A stretch of DNA of 64,000 bases from Bacillus sp. Cs-700 (GTDB taxonomy: Bacteria; Bacillota; Bacilli; Bacillales; Guptibacillaceae). The stretch spans positions 2,046,001 to 2,110,000 of the forward strand of contig NZ_CP041063.1 in NCBI RefSeq assembly GCF_011082085.1. The letters run 5' to 3'. Of this stretch, positions 53,962 through 62,145 are shown piece after piece (the first letter of the stretch is position 1; the number at the start of each line of letters is the position of its first letter). The notes under the pieces are model-generated. The model was not told the DNA's origin. It was given only the letters and a program-made list of their open reading frames with translations, and ran no database searches. The position numbers and the translations under genes were made by a program.

Positions 53962-55935
53962 ATGGTCCTTCCAGATAACCCCAATCATGATCAAAGTCAG
54001 ATGAAGGCTTTTCCATTTAATATTACGAGAGAAAAAGAATTAGCTAGCTTCTCTCGCCTACTAGACCATAGTGGAAGTGGTATTCTTTCAGTCTATGGCC
54101 AACCAGGTACCGGGAAAAGCGAATTAATGACTCACTATCAAAAAGAAGCTACGGATCGTGGCGTCGTTTTTTATCTTGTTAATGCGCAATATTCAAAAGC
54201 AGAGCCATCTGCTTTTCTTCAACTATTGCTTGACCAGATGGGCGCCTCCAACGTATACATTTCACCACTTGAAGCCATTCATATGCACATCCAACATCTA
54301 GAGAAACAAGGAATTCGCTTTGTCATTGCGATTGATTCCTACGAACGATTTGAAAAGTTAGATGAATGGTTTAGACAGTCCTTTCTTCCTTCGCTACCAT
54401 CTTCCAGCATTCTCATTTTCAGCGGTCGTAAGCAGCTTAATTCATCCTGGAGAGCGTCAATCTGGTATCCCTTTATCACAACGATTGAGTTAAATGGATT
54501 TAGTATGGGCCAATTCGATTCGGTGTTCCAAACATTGGATCCGGAGCTCATACAGCTAGCCTGGCAATTTTCAAGCGGTAATCCTTATGCCTTATCGCTC
54601 TGTGTGCAGAAATTAAATGAAACACAAGAGTGGAATGAAAGCGATGAACAAAAAATTTATCGTACCGTTGTAAAGGAATGGCTTAGTGAACTTGAAGATG
54701 ATCACCTCCTTCCTTACATAGAGGTGGCATCAATCGGTCGCTACATTCAGCAGGAAAAACTTGAGGTAATGCTTAATCAATCGATATCACGAAAAGATTT
54801 TGAAGCGCTCATCTCTCTTTCCTTTTTTGAAGAAACGGAGGCCGGCTGGCAGTTAAATACACTTTTCCAACGCGCCATGCGAGATGACCTCAAAAGAAGA
54901 AAGCCCTTTTATTATCATCAGCTCTGGAAGCGCGCTTTGCTTTATTGTCGTTCCTTTTTCAATCATGATCGAATAGTGGATTCTACGGAAATTAGTGAGT
55001 TTTTTTATTTGCTAGGTGAACCGATGATGCGAGCCTCATTATTTGATCATGAAACGTTATCAACGTACACGATGACTTCAGCGAGTCAAGATGACTGGAG
55101 TGAGATCCTTCCTTATTTAGAAGAGAATGCTCTTGTCAAAAAAGACTTGAATGCTTCGTTTGTGAATGATCAAAGTGAGCATACGTTCCAATACTTCATT
55201 TCTAAAAATAACAACCAGGAATCGGCTTTTATGACAAAAGAAATGATTGAGTCCGTAGGTATTCACCACGTGAAGCTGCTTCGACAAAGGGATGGAATCG
55301 TCAATGGAATTGCTTTCTTGCTGCCCATTCAGTCAAACTCGCTTAGAAAATTGCAAAGCAGTCCTGTGACAAGAAGTTATTTTAAGAGGATCTCTCCCGC
55401 TGAAGAAAAGCGCATTCTTTCACAAGATACACCATCCGGTTGGGTGATTCGATACTTAGGCGTGAAAAACCCCAAACAGATGGAAGATCGAAAAGCACTT
55501 CTTTACCACCTTCTTCCGCTTGTGTTAACTGAGGGGATTCTCGTTGCTTCAACGCCCCTTCCTTTTTATCAAGATTTATTAGAACAGTTTCGATTTAATG
55601 AAATTCCAGAAGCGATGCATTTTGATTATGGCCCTGATCGACCTTCTAAAACATATGAGCTTGATTTACGAAATGCTCGGCTCTCTCACTATCTTGAAAC
55701 GTTCGCAAATGCTCTTGGTGTTAATCTATCTGAAACGCCGCAACACCGCTTTCAATTCACTGCTCGTGAGCAGGAAGTAGTTTCACTTGTGATACAAGGA
55801 TATTCTAATGCCAAGCTAGCACAGACTCTTTCTTTAAGCGAAGTGACAATTAAAAAACATCTTAGCCGTATTTATGAGAAAACCGGTGTAAAAAACCGGA
55901 CTCAGCTTACGCGAGTGATGCTTGAAAGAAAATAA
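53962..55935 (+). CDS. ATPase-LuxR transcriptional regulator
   Basis: A 657-residue regulator. An N-terminal AAA/STAND-type ATPase has Walker A GQPGTGKSE (about 45-53) and a Walker B-like FVIAIDSYE near 125. A central region of about 300 residues has no recognised fold. A C-terminal LuxR helix-turn-helix contains FTAREQEVVSLVIQGYSN, LAQTLSLSEVTIKKHLSRIY and KTGVKNRTQL. ATG at 53962 is used; GTG at 53953 is too close to GGAG. It is smaller than classical MalT-type LAL proteins. Target and signal unknown. Confidence 0.85.
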   Translation: MVLPDNPNHDQSQMKAFPFNITREKELASFSRLLDHSGSGILSVYGQPGTGKSELMTHYQKEATDRGVVFYLVNAQYSKAEPSAFLQLLLDQMGASNVYISPLEAIHMHIQHLEKQGIRFVIAIDSYERFEKLDEWFRQSFLPSLPSSSILIFSGRKQLNSSWRASIWYPFITTIELNGFSMGQFDSVFQTLDPELIQLAWQFSSGNPYALSLCVQKLNETQEWNESDEQKIYRTVVKEWLSELEDDHLLPYIEVASIGRYIQQEKLEVMLNQSISRKDFEALISLSFFEETEAGWQLNTLFQRAMRDDLKRRKPFYYHQLWKRALLYCRSFFNHDRIVDSTEISEFFYLLGEPMMRASLFDHETLSTYTMTSASQDDWSEILPYLEENALVKKDLNASFVNDQSEHTFQYFISKNNNQESAFMTKEMIESVGIHHVKLLRQRDGIVNGIAFLLPIQSNSLRKLQSSPVTRSYFKRISPAEEKRILSQDTPSGWVIRYLGVKNPKQMEDRKALLYHLLPLVLTEGILVASTPLPFYQDLLEQFRFNEIPEAMHFDYGPDRPSKTYELDLRNARLSHYLETFANALGVNLSETPQHRFQFTAREQEVVSLVIQGYSNAKLAQTLSLSEVTIKKHLSRIYEKTGVKNRTQLTRVMLERK

Positions 55936-55942
55936 TGGCGCA

Positions 55943-55966
55943 GGGGTCAGGTACGTACCTGACCCC
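55943..55966. repeat. GGGGTCAGG palindrome, copy G (TACGTA core)
   Basis: A perfect 24-bp palindrome with a TACGTA core, 7 bases after the stop codon of the LuxR-type gene. It is the only copy following a plus-strand gene and has no GTCC/GGAC hairpin. Confidence 0.9.
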
Positions 55967-55989
55967 CGCCGCTTTAAAGAGGTGAACCA

Positions 55990-56556
55990 ATGAAGCAAAC
56001 AGAGATCTATCTCGTTCGTCATGCGCACTCGACCTACTCACCAGATGAGTATGGTCGTGGATTATCGTCCAATGGCCAACACGACCAGAAATTGGTCACG
56101 GACCAGATGACTGAAAAGCACGTCGACATCATTCTTTCTAGTCCATATAAGCGAGCGATTCAAACAGTTGAAGGCATCGCTCTACAGCACAATAAGGATA
56201 TTCAACTGATTGAAGCATTTAAAGAAAGAACGCTCGCCGGAAAGTCGGTTGAAAATTTCCAGGAAGCAATAGAAACCGTTTGGCTTAATGAATCCTATGC
56301 ACACCCAGGTGGTGAATCAAACGAAGAAGCGCGTAATCGCGGCATTGATGCACTGAAGGATGTGCTAAAAACATATGAAGGAAAAAGCATCGTCATTGGA
56401 ACTCATGGAAATTTGCTTGCGTTAATCATGAGACATTTCAATCAGAAGTACGATATCACCTTTTGGCGTAGTCTGGATATGCCTGATGTGTATTGCCTGA
56501 CATTTGAAGAAGAAACCTTGGTAAACATCGAAAGAATATGGGAGAGAGCAAACTAA
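55990..56556 (+). CDS. Histidine phosphatase family protein
   Basis: A 188-residue member of the phosphoglycerate mutase/phosphatase branch. The phospho-histidine motif is LVRHAHS (8-14), followed by SSPYKRAIQT, the GGES-like catalytic region and GTHGNLL near 136-142 with the second catalytic His. The ATG follows GAGGTG. Substrate unknown. A terminator follows directly. Confidence 0.9.
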   Translation: MKQTEIYLVRHAHSTYSPDEYGRGLSSNGQHDQKLVTDQMTEKHVDIILSSPYKRAIQTVEGIALQHNKDIQLIEAFKERTLAGKSVENFQEAIETVWLNESYAHPGGESNEEARNRGIDALKDVLKTYEGKSIVIGTHGNLLALIMRHFNQKYDITFWRSLDMPDVYCLTFEEETLVNIERIWERAN

Positions 56557-56586
56557 AACGACGGCGAACTCGCCGTCGTTTTCTTA
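56555..56586 (+). terminator. Terminator of the histidine phosphatase gene
   Basis: A 12-bp stem AAAACGACGGCG / CGCCGTCGTTTT with an AACT loop, followed by TTTTC, overlapping the stop codon. Confidence 0.9.
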
Positions 56587-56597
56587 TCGTTCTTTGG

Positions 56598-57095
56598 TTA
56601 CTCCAATAACCCTTCTTCCTTAAGCTTCTCTTCTACACTGCCTGTAATATTTCGGTTACTCGCATTTTCCGGACCCTTTCCGTGAAAGTCGTCACTGCAG
56701 TGTGACTGTGTTAAGTAAAAAGCATTATAAAGCAAGCGCCGATCCGCTATAGTAATGCCGCTATTCGGGAACAGATACGTGCAATTTGTCTCGATGGGGG
56801 TACGCTTATCTTTTTGATCAACGTAATAAAACTCATCTGTTACTCCCCCATATTCCATATCTTCCGTTGATGTTAAGTACGTGCCATCCTGATCATAAGG
56901 GACCACCGTAAAACCTTTTTCTTTTTTTAACTTAGGTGCGCCTTCTACGTTATAAATAACGATCAATTTCCCTTCAAAACCTTCCGGAACGAGATGAATT
57001 GTATCGGTTGTTTCATGTTGAACCGATGCCTGTGATGAACAAGAAGCCGTCACGACGATCACTAGACTTAAAACAAGCAGCCTGAGCCAATACAT
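56598..57095 (-). CDS. Secreted lipoprotein (DUF6843-like)
   Basis: A 165-residue lipoprotein with lipobox TASC (Cys near 19). The mature part begins LVPEGFEGKLIVIYN and has several short beta segments, as in DUF6843 proteins I recall from Bacillales. Two later cysteines (in ETNCTYLF and SHCSDD) could form a disulfide. Function unknown. Confidence 0.7.
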   Translation of the reverse strand: MYWLRLLVLSLVIVVTASCSSQASVQHETTDTIHLVPEGFEGKLIVIYNVEGAPKLKKEKGFTVVPYDQDGTYLTSTEDMEYGGVTDEFYYVDQKDKRTPIETNCTYLFPNSGITIADRRLLYNAFYLTQSHCSDDFHGKGPENASNRNITGSVEEKLKEEGLLE

Positions 57096-57272
57096 TCGCT
57101 TCCCCCCTGACCATTTATACCCTTATTTCTTTTCGACGGTGACTGCCTAACTTCCTTCAATTGCGGGATTTTACGGGAGGAGGGAATCAGAATGAGTCGC
57201 TTAGTCTTGTGACCTTACGATGAAAATGCTTCAATCCTATTACATTACGCAACGAATCTAAGAGTACTGAAG

Positions 57273-57306
57273 AAATAAAAAAAACCCGCTTCCTAATCGA
57301 AGCGGG
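57273..57306 (-). terminator. Terminator of the cystine carrier gene
   Basis: On the minus strand CCCGCTTC pairs with GAAGCGGG and is followed by a run of eight T. It lies 12 bases after the stop codon. Confidence 0.9.
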
Positions 57307-57318
57307 ATCCCTCTTTCT

Positions 57319-58713
57319 TTATACAGCAATATCTTTTTCAATTGCCTTCGAATCGTTAAATTTATCATGATTAAATTTCCCAAGAATACGGGAAGTGAGC
57401 GTTCCTGATGTCATTGCACCGTTTACGTTAAGAGCCGTACGTCCCATATCAATGAGAGGCTCCACAGAAATAAGAAGTCCTGCTAAGTAAACAGGTAAGT
57501 TCATTGAAGAAAGGACGATCAATGCTGCAAAAGTAGCTCCGCCGCCAACACCAGCGACGCCAAATGAACTAATGCCTACGATAAGCACAAGCTGAATTAA
57601 AAATCCTGGGCTAAGCGGATCGATGCCAACTGTTGGCGCGATCATCACTGCGAGCATCGCAGGATAAATGCCTGCGCAACCATTTTGACCGATCGTAGCG
57701 CCAAACGAAGCTGACATGTTCGCTGTACCTTCATCAACACCAAGGCTATTTTTCTGTGCAGAAATATTCAACGGAATTGTCCCTGCGCTTGAGCGTGATG
57801 TAAAAGCAAATGTAAGAACAGGTAGAACCTTTTTCAAATACGTAAGTGGATTTAATCCACCAGTTGCAATCAAAATTAAATGAATGATAAACATCACAAG
57901 TAAGGCGAGATATGATGCGAGAACGAATTTTCCAAGTTCAAGAATTCCAGCTACGTTCGTCTGAGCTACTGTTGTTGCCATTAAGCCCATAATTCCAAAA
58001 GGAGTTAAACGGAGAACAAGCGTAACGATACGCATCACGATTGCATAAACCGCATTAACACCCTTCGTGAAAACGGCCGCTTGCTCAGGATTTTTCCGTC
58101 GTACGCCAAGCGCCGCAACCCCTACAATTGCTGAGAAAATAACGACCGCAATCGTTGAAGTTGGGCGAGCTCCAGTCATATCTTCAAACGGATTGGCTGG
58201 AATGAAAGCAAGAATCTTATCTGGAGTACTCATATCCTTCACGCTACCAAGCGTTTCTTCTAGGTAACTTCCTCGGTCCTGCTCTGCCTGACCTGCTTCA
58301 ATTTGCTCGGCATTTAAGTCAAAAACAAGTGAACTTCCGACGCCCACAATTGCCGCAACCATTGCAGTGGAAACAAGAATACCAATGATCCAACCTGACA
58401 TCTTTCCAAGCTCTGACGTCTTCTCAAGATTTGTAATCGATTGAATGATCGAAACCATAACGAGTGGAATAACAATCATCATGAGCAAGCGAACGTATCC
58501 GCTTCCTACAATGCTATACCAATCGGATGTTTGACTAACAATCTCCGAACTAGCACCAAACGCAATTTGTAAGTAAACCCCAAGCGCTACACCGAAACCT
58601 AATCCGGCAAAAACCCGCTTACTAAAAGATACATGCTTCTGCTGCATCTTAATTAATACACCAATAAGAACAAGTAAAATAGCAATATTCACAATAACTA
58701 AAAATGTATCCAC
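57319..58713 (-). CDS. tcyP: L-cystine symporter (DAACS family)
   Basis: A 464-residue sodium- or proton-coupled carrier with about eight helices plus two hairpin loops. It has TSRSSAGTIPLNI, GATIGQNGCAGIYPAML, and GVGGGATFAAL with MGRTALNVNGAM near the C-terminus, as in TcyP. The start is GTG after GAGGGGG. Cystine uptake would feed cysteine and methionine pools; a metQNI importer lies nearby. No convincing CymR box was seen upstream. Confidence 0.9.
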   Translation of the reverse strand: MDTFLVIVNIAILLVLIGVLIKMQQKHVSFSKRVFAGLGFGVALGVYLQIAFGASSEIVSQTSDWYSIVGSGYVRLLMMIVIPLVMVSIIQSITNLEKTSELGKMSGWIIGILVSTAMVAAIVGVGSSLVFDLNAEQIEAGQAEQDRGSYLEETLGSVKDMSTPDKILAFIPANPFEDMTGARPTSTIAVVIFSAIVGVAALGVRRKNPEQAAVFTKGVNAVYAIVMRIVTLVLRLTPFGIMGLMATTVAQTNVAGILELGKFVLASYLALLVMFIIHLILIATGGLNPLTYLKKVLPVLTFAFTSRSSAGTIPLNISAQKNSLGVDEGTANMSASFGATIGQNGCAGIYPAMLAVMIAPTVGIDPLSPGFLIQLVLIVGISSFGVAGVGGGATFAALIVLSSMNLPVYLAGLLISVEPLIDMGRTALNVNGAMTSGTLTSRILGKFNHDKFNDSKAIEKDIAV

Positions 58714-58911
58714 ACTGAATTCCCCCTCTTTATTATCATCTATAGACCAAACTTTATAATCCTTATAAGTTTAGTCGGCATTAATCTAAAATACTACCAT
58801 ATTGTGGCACTGTCAAGCAGAACCGTCGTATTGGTGCCTGTCACTACCCGATAATTGTCGAATGGGTAAAAGACTGAGAAAATCTCCTTCTTAAGGATGA
58901 GATAAAAACCG

Positions 58912-58926
58912 AACCGGTGGCCGGTT
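58912..58926 (+). promoter_or_regulatory. Leader hairpin before the mini-ORF pair
   Basis: AACCGG pairs with CCGGTT around TGG. A second possible pairing, TCGTTTC with GAAACGA, would reach the first mini-ORF's ribosome binding site. A regulatory role is possible but unproven. Confidence 0.35.
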
Positions 58927-58986
58927 TATTTCGTTTCGTTGCGGCGTAGAATGAAAGTAACAAAAGAAACGAAGGAGGCGCTTCTG

Positions 58987-59034
58987 ATGGAAAACATTTA
59001 TGTGCTCGAACAAGAAATTATCAACCGCCGCTAA
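58987..59034 (+). CDS. 15-residue mini-ORF (MENIYVLEQEIINRR)
   Basis: ATG preceded by GAAGGAGGCG at good spacing; 15 codons then TAA. It is the first of two mini-ORFs with strong ribosome binding sites ahead of a terminator. It could be a leader peptide controlling the second ORF or a small protein itself. No family recognised. Confidence 0.4.
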   Translation: MENIYVLEQEIINRR

Positions 59035-59062
59035 CATCTAAATCTTATAAGGAGGAATTTCT

Positions 59063-59182
59063 ATGACAATCTTATTGCTTATCAAGAACGTCTTTAAAAC
59101 AAACCCTCATGAGCAGGAGCACCTACGCGATCACCATAATCGACACCTTGATCTGCTCGCAAGGTCTCCTTACCATAGCTAG
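59063..59182 (+). CDS. 39-residue mini-protein
   Basis: ATG preceded by AAGGAGGAA at ideal spacing. The product begins MTILLLIKNVFKTNP, a short amphipathic/hydrophobic start, and continues as a His-rich charged tail (HEQEHLRDHHNRHLDLLA). The stop is 2 bases before a terminator stem. Two consecutive consensus ribosome binding sites and a dedicated terminator argue that this is a real transcript. Function unknown. Confidence 0.5.
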   Translation: MTILLLIKNVFKTNPHEQEHLRDHHNRHLDLLARSPYHS

Positions 59183-59183
59183 C

Positions 59184-59220
59184 CCCCTGGATGTTGAACG
59201 CAGCCAGGGGACTTTTTCTT
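59184..59220 (+). terminator. Terminator of the mini-ORF transcript
   Basis: CCCCTGG pairs with CCAGGGG across a 13-base loop and is followed by ACTTTTTCTTTC. It lies directly after the 39-residue ORF. Confidence 0.8.
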
Positions 59221-59236
59221 TCATTTTGGGATCAGC

Positions 59237-60334
59237 TCAGCTTAACGTCAGTTGCAAAGCTTCTAATCCCAGGATCGCTTCAATAACATCACTTTTCGAA
59301 ACAGGTGAAGCTGTTGGAAAGTGAATCGACTCTCCTTCTTTCGTCGCGTATTCAGCAATCACATCACCGACGCTTTCCACATTTGCTGATGCAACCCCCA
59401 GTGACTCTAATGAGAGCGGCAAACCAATTTGCTCATAGAAAGAAAACAATCCTCTTACTTCCGCCCACTCCCCTTCTAGGACAAGCTGTACTAAAATACC
59501 ATATGCAACCTTTTCTCCATGAAGAAAGGAATGTGCTTCTGTAACATGCGTTAGCCCATTATGAATCGAATGTGCTCCAGCAATTCGTCCATAGCGATCA
59601 CCAAGGCCGCCTACCATTCCTCCTGATAAAAGATTCGTTTCAACGACGCGGATAAACGCATCGCTCAAATGACCTTTTTGCTGATCTTTAACCGCTTGTT
59701 CACCATCCTTCACAAGTACATCGCGGCAGCTTTTAGCAACCTCGTATGCTAATTGTACAGAAACAGGCGTTGAAGGTAGCCCTTCAATTAACACTCTCGC
59801 TTCATACCATTTGGCAAGCGTGTCACCAATTCCCGCTCGTAAATAAGCGATTGGCGATTGCAAAAGAATTTCAGGCTCTACAAGAACAAGATATGTACTT
59901 CTGGGAAAAATAGTATACGTAATAAATTCACCTTCATCTGAATACTTCACGCTAAGTGGTGTTGTCGCCGCGCAAGTAGAAGCAAGCGTTGGCACGAGTG
60001 CTACGTCTTTATTCATTTCGTGACCAACAGCTTTGGCGACATCGAGAACTTTTCCGCCCCCGACACCTAAAATCAAATCAGCCTCGTGAATGCTTGCTAA
60101 TTCAGCTTGTCTTGCAATTTCTGTTTCAGAACATTCGCCATTGTATGTAGAGTACGCTGTATGAAAATCAGATAAATCTGGGAAATATTCTTGAGCCGCC
60201 TCCCAGGAGCGATGCCCTGAAAGAATAAATACCTTCTCAAACCGTCCTTCTTGAAGAAGCCGAGGTAACTCTTGAAGCACGCCCGATCGACATTCATAGT
60301 GCCCAGGGGTTGCTCTTACTTGTATCGATTCCAA
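59237..60334 (-). CDS. Iron-containing alcohol/2-hydroxy-acid dehydrogenase (YbdH/GldA-like)
   Basis: A 365-residue dehydrogenase of the glycerol dehydrogenase/HcxA branch. It has the N-terminal RATPGHYECRSGVL, the nucleotide-binding GVGGGKVLDVAKAVG, PTLASTCAATTPLSV, metal ligands in AGIGDTLAKWYEA, and His-containing GAHSIHNGLTH and HSFLHGEKVAYG. It is the last gene after metQ-metN-metI and an FMN enzyme (12-base gap). E. coli YbdH (HcxA) reduces 2-oxo acids and lies beside a methionine aminotransferase gene, so a 2-oxo/2-hydroxy acid linked to methionine is a reasonable substrate guess. Confidence 0.85.
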   Translation of the reverse strand: MESIQVRATPGHYECRSGVLQELPRLLQEGRFEKVFILSGHRSWEAAQEYFPDLSDFHTAYSTYNGECSETEIARQAELASIHEADLILGVGGGKVLDVAKAVGHEMNKDVALVPTLASTCAATTPLSVKYSDEGEFITYTIFPRSTYLVLVEPEILLQSPIAYLRAGIGDTLAKWYEARVLIEGLPSTPVSVQLAYEVAKSCRDVLVKDGEQAVKDQQKGHLSDAFIRVVETNLLSGGMVGGLGDRYGRIAGAHSIHNGLTHVTEAHSFLHGEKVAYGILVQLVLEGEWAEVRGLFSFYEQIGLPLSLESLGVASANVESVGDVIAEYATKEGESIHFPTASPVSKSDVIEAILGLEALQLTLS

Positions 60335-60346
60335 TTTTCATTCCTC

Positions 60347-61453
60347 CTAAGCTTGCTGAATCCATTCTTTGTTTAATTCTTTTAATGAAGAAACTCCCGC
60401 TAACGATAATGAGATAAAGAAATCTTCTTTAAGCTGTCTTAACACTTGTTGGATCCCTACTTCTCCATTTACCGCGAGTCCATAAAGATAAGGACGGCCA
60501 ACAAAGACAGCGTCAGCCCCAAGCGCAAGCGCCTTAACAATGTCAGCTCCACGTCGAATCCCACTATCAAACAAGATCGTCAGCTCATCACCGACTTCCT
60601 TTTTAATAGAAGAAAGAGCATCAAGAGAGGCAATACAGCCATCTAGCTGACGCCCTCCGTGATTGGAAACAACAATCCCTTCGATGCCAAATTCTGCAGC
60701 TGTCCGGGCATCCTCTGCACTCAATATTCCTTTTAAATAGATGGGAAGCGACGTAATGCTTCTCAAATATGCAATGTCCTCCCAACAGAGAGAAGGTTTA
60801 TAGAAAACCTTTTTCATTTCATCTAAAAAAGAAGCATTCTCCGACCGGCTCACTCGTTCGTTGAACACGGGATCAGCTTCATAGTTTGCAACTCCCTTAC
60901 CAAGAAGAAAAGGAGAATAACGATTGGTGCGATCGCGCTCACGATAGCCAAGCATCGCCATATCTACCGTGATAACAATGGCAGAGTATCCTGCCGTCTC
61001 GGCTCGCTCTACCAAACTTTTAGCGATAGCAGGATCATTCGGATAGTACAATTGAAACCACCTAACGCCACGAGTTTCTGATGCAATCTCTTCCATTGAA
61101 TAAGAAGATACGGTGCTTGATACAAACGGGAGATTTTCTTTCGCAGCAGCCCGAGCTGTCGCAAGCTCCCCCTGTTCATGAACTATCCCCTGCATCCCAA
61201 TCGGCGCAAGTAAAATCGGTGCCGCAATTTCAGTTCCATTCACCTTCACTTGTGTTGAAAGATGCGACACATCTGTTAAAAAACGAGGGACGATCTTCCA
61301 CTGTTCAAACGCCTGTCGATTCGCCCGAAGCGTTTCCTCAACTCCAGCGCCACTTTGCACATAATCAAAAACGTCATTGGGTAATTTTCTTTGCGCCAAT
61401 TTTTCCAGCTGCTCATACTGAACAGGAAAAGTTGTTTCAGTTATTGTTTCCAT
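60347..61453 (-). CDS. FMN-dependent alpha-hydroxy-acid dehydrogenase/oxidase
   Basis: A 368-residue TIM-barrel flavoenzyme of the glycolate oxidase/lactate oxidase family, oxidising L-2-hydroxy acids to 2-oxo acids. It has APILLAPIGMQGIVH, the FMN-site SSTVSSYSMEE, the catalytic His/Arg motif SNHGGRQLDG and DSGIRRGADIVKALALGADAV-type phosphate loop. It lies 18 bases downstream of metI. In this operon the substrate could be the hydroxy analogue of methionine, with lactate as the plain alternative. Confidence 0.9.
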   Translation of the reverse strand: METITETTFPVQYEQLEKLAQRKLPNDVFDYVQSGAGVEETLRANRQAFEQWKIVPRFLTDVSHLSTQVKVNGTEIAAPILLAPIGMQGIVHEQGELATARAAAKENLPFVSSTVSSYSMEEIASETRGVRWFQLYYPNDPAIAKSLVERAETAGYSAIVITVDMAMLGYRERDRTNRYSPFLLGKGVANYEADPVFNERVSRSENASFLDEMKKVFYKPSLCWEDIAYLRSITSLPIYLKGILSAEDARTAAEFGIEGIVVSNHGGRQLDGCIASLDALSSIKKEVGDELTILFDSGIRRGADIVKALALGADAVFVGRPYLYGLAVNGEVGIQQVLRQLKEDFFISLSLAGVSSLKELNKEWIQQA

Positions 61454-61470
61454 GATAATCCCCCTTCCTG

Positions 61471-62145
61471 TTAATCTTTTTTCAAACGAGCAGAAAGAAT
61501 GTTACCAAACGACTGAAGCCCCTGAACAAGGACAATGAGCAGAAAGACCGTCACGTACATCACATCAACTTCATACCGCAAATGCCCATAGCGGTAAGCA
61601 AGGTCTCCAAGTCCACCTGCGCCAACAAGTCCAGCCATGGCCGTTGCCCCAATGAGTCCGATCGTAGCAATCGTTAACCCGAGCACAATCGAGGATCGCG
61701 ATTCTCTAACTAGAACGTGCCAAATAATGTGTCTCGTTTTGACACCCATCGCTTCATACGCTTCAACAACTCCGCGATCTACTTCAAGTAAAGCAGATTC
61801 CATCAGCCTCGCAATGTATGGAGCTGTAAAAACAACGAGCGGCACAATCACGCCTTTTACACCGATTGTTGTACCTGCGATCATTTTCGTAAAAGGTAAA
61901 ATGAAAAAGAGTAGAATAATGAATGGAATCGACCTGATTACATTAATAACCGCATTTAGTAAACGGAAAAGAACCTTGTTTTCAAGTGCTTTTTCAGGGC
62001 GTGTTAAAACGAGTAACACACCTAGCGGAAGCCCAATTAATACCGAGATCAGGAGGGAAATCCCAACCATCTGAAACGTTTCTATAATGGCACTCCAAAT
62101 ATCTGCTCCCCAAAGGTCGAGGAATTCCGAAACTTTAGCTGACAT
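61471..62145 (-). CDS. metI: Methionine ABC transporter permease
   Basis: A 224-residue permease with five membrane helices and the EAA loop EAYEAMGVKTRHIIWHVLVRES. ATG at 62145 has AGGAGG 9 bases upstream and overlaps the end of metN by 11 bases; longer frames upstream are not supported. It forms the MetNI importer for D/L-methionine. Confidence 0.93.
   Translation of the reverse strand: MSAKVSEFLDLWGADIWSAIIETFQMVGISLLISVLIGLPLGVLLVLTRPEKALENKVLFRLLNAVINVIRSIPFIILLFFILPFTKMIAGTTIGVKGVIVPLVVFTAPYIARLMESALLEVDRGVVEAYEAMGVKTRHIIWHVLVRESRSSIVLGLTIATIGLIGATAMAGLVGAGGLGDLAYRYGHLRYEVDVMYVTVFLLIVLVQGLQSFGNILSARLKKD

Noticed and set aside
10321-55966. Repeated palindromes as a CRISPR array
   Set aside because: Copies are thousands of bases apart, each next to a different gene end, with no regular spacers and no cas genes.
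57177-57212. Six-codon ORF (MSRLVL) behind GGGAGGAGGG
   Set aside because: The site is strong, but the ORF is too short to support, and no attenuator or downstream plus-strand gene follows it.
58714-58860. CymR-type site upstream of tcyP
   Set aside because: TAATGCC and GGATTA half sites occur but are about 14 bases apart, too far for the usual CymR box.
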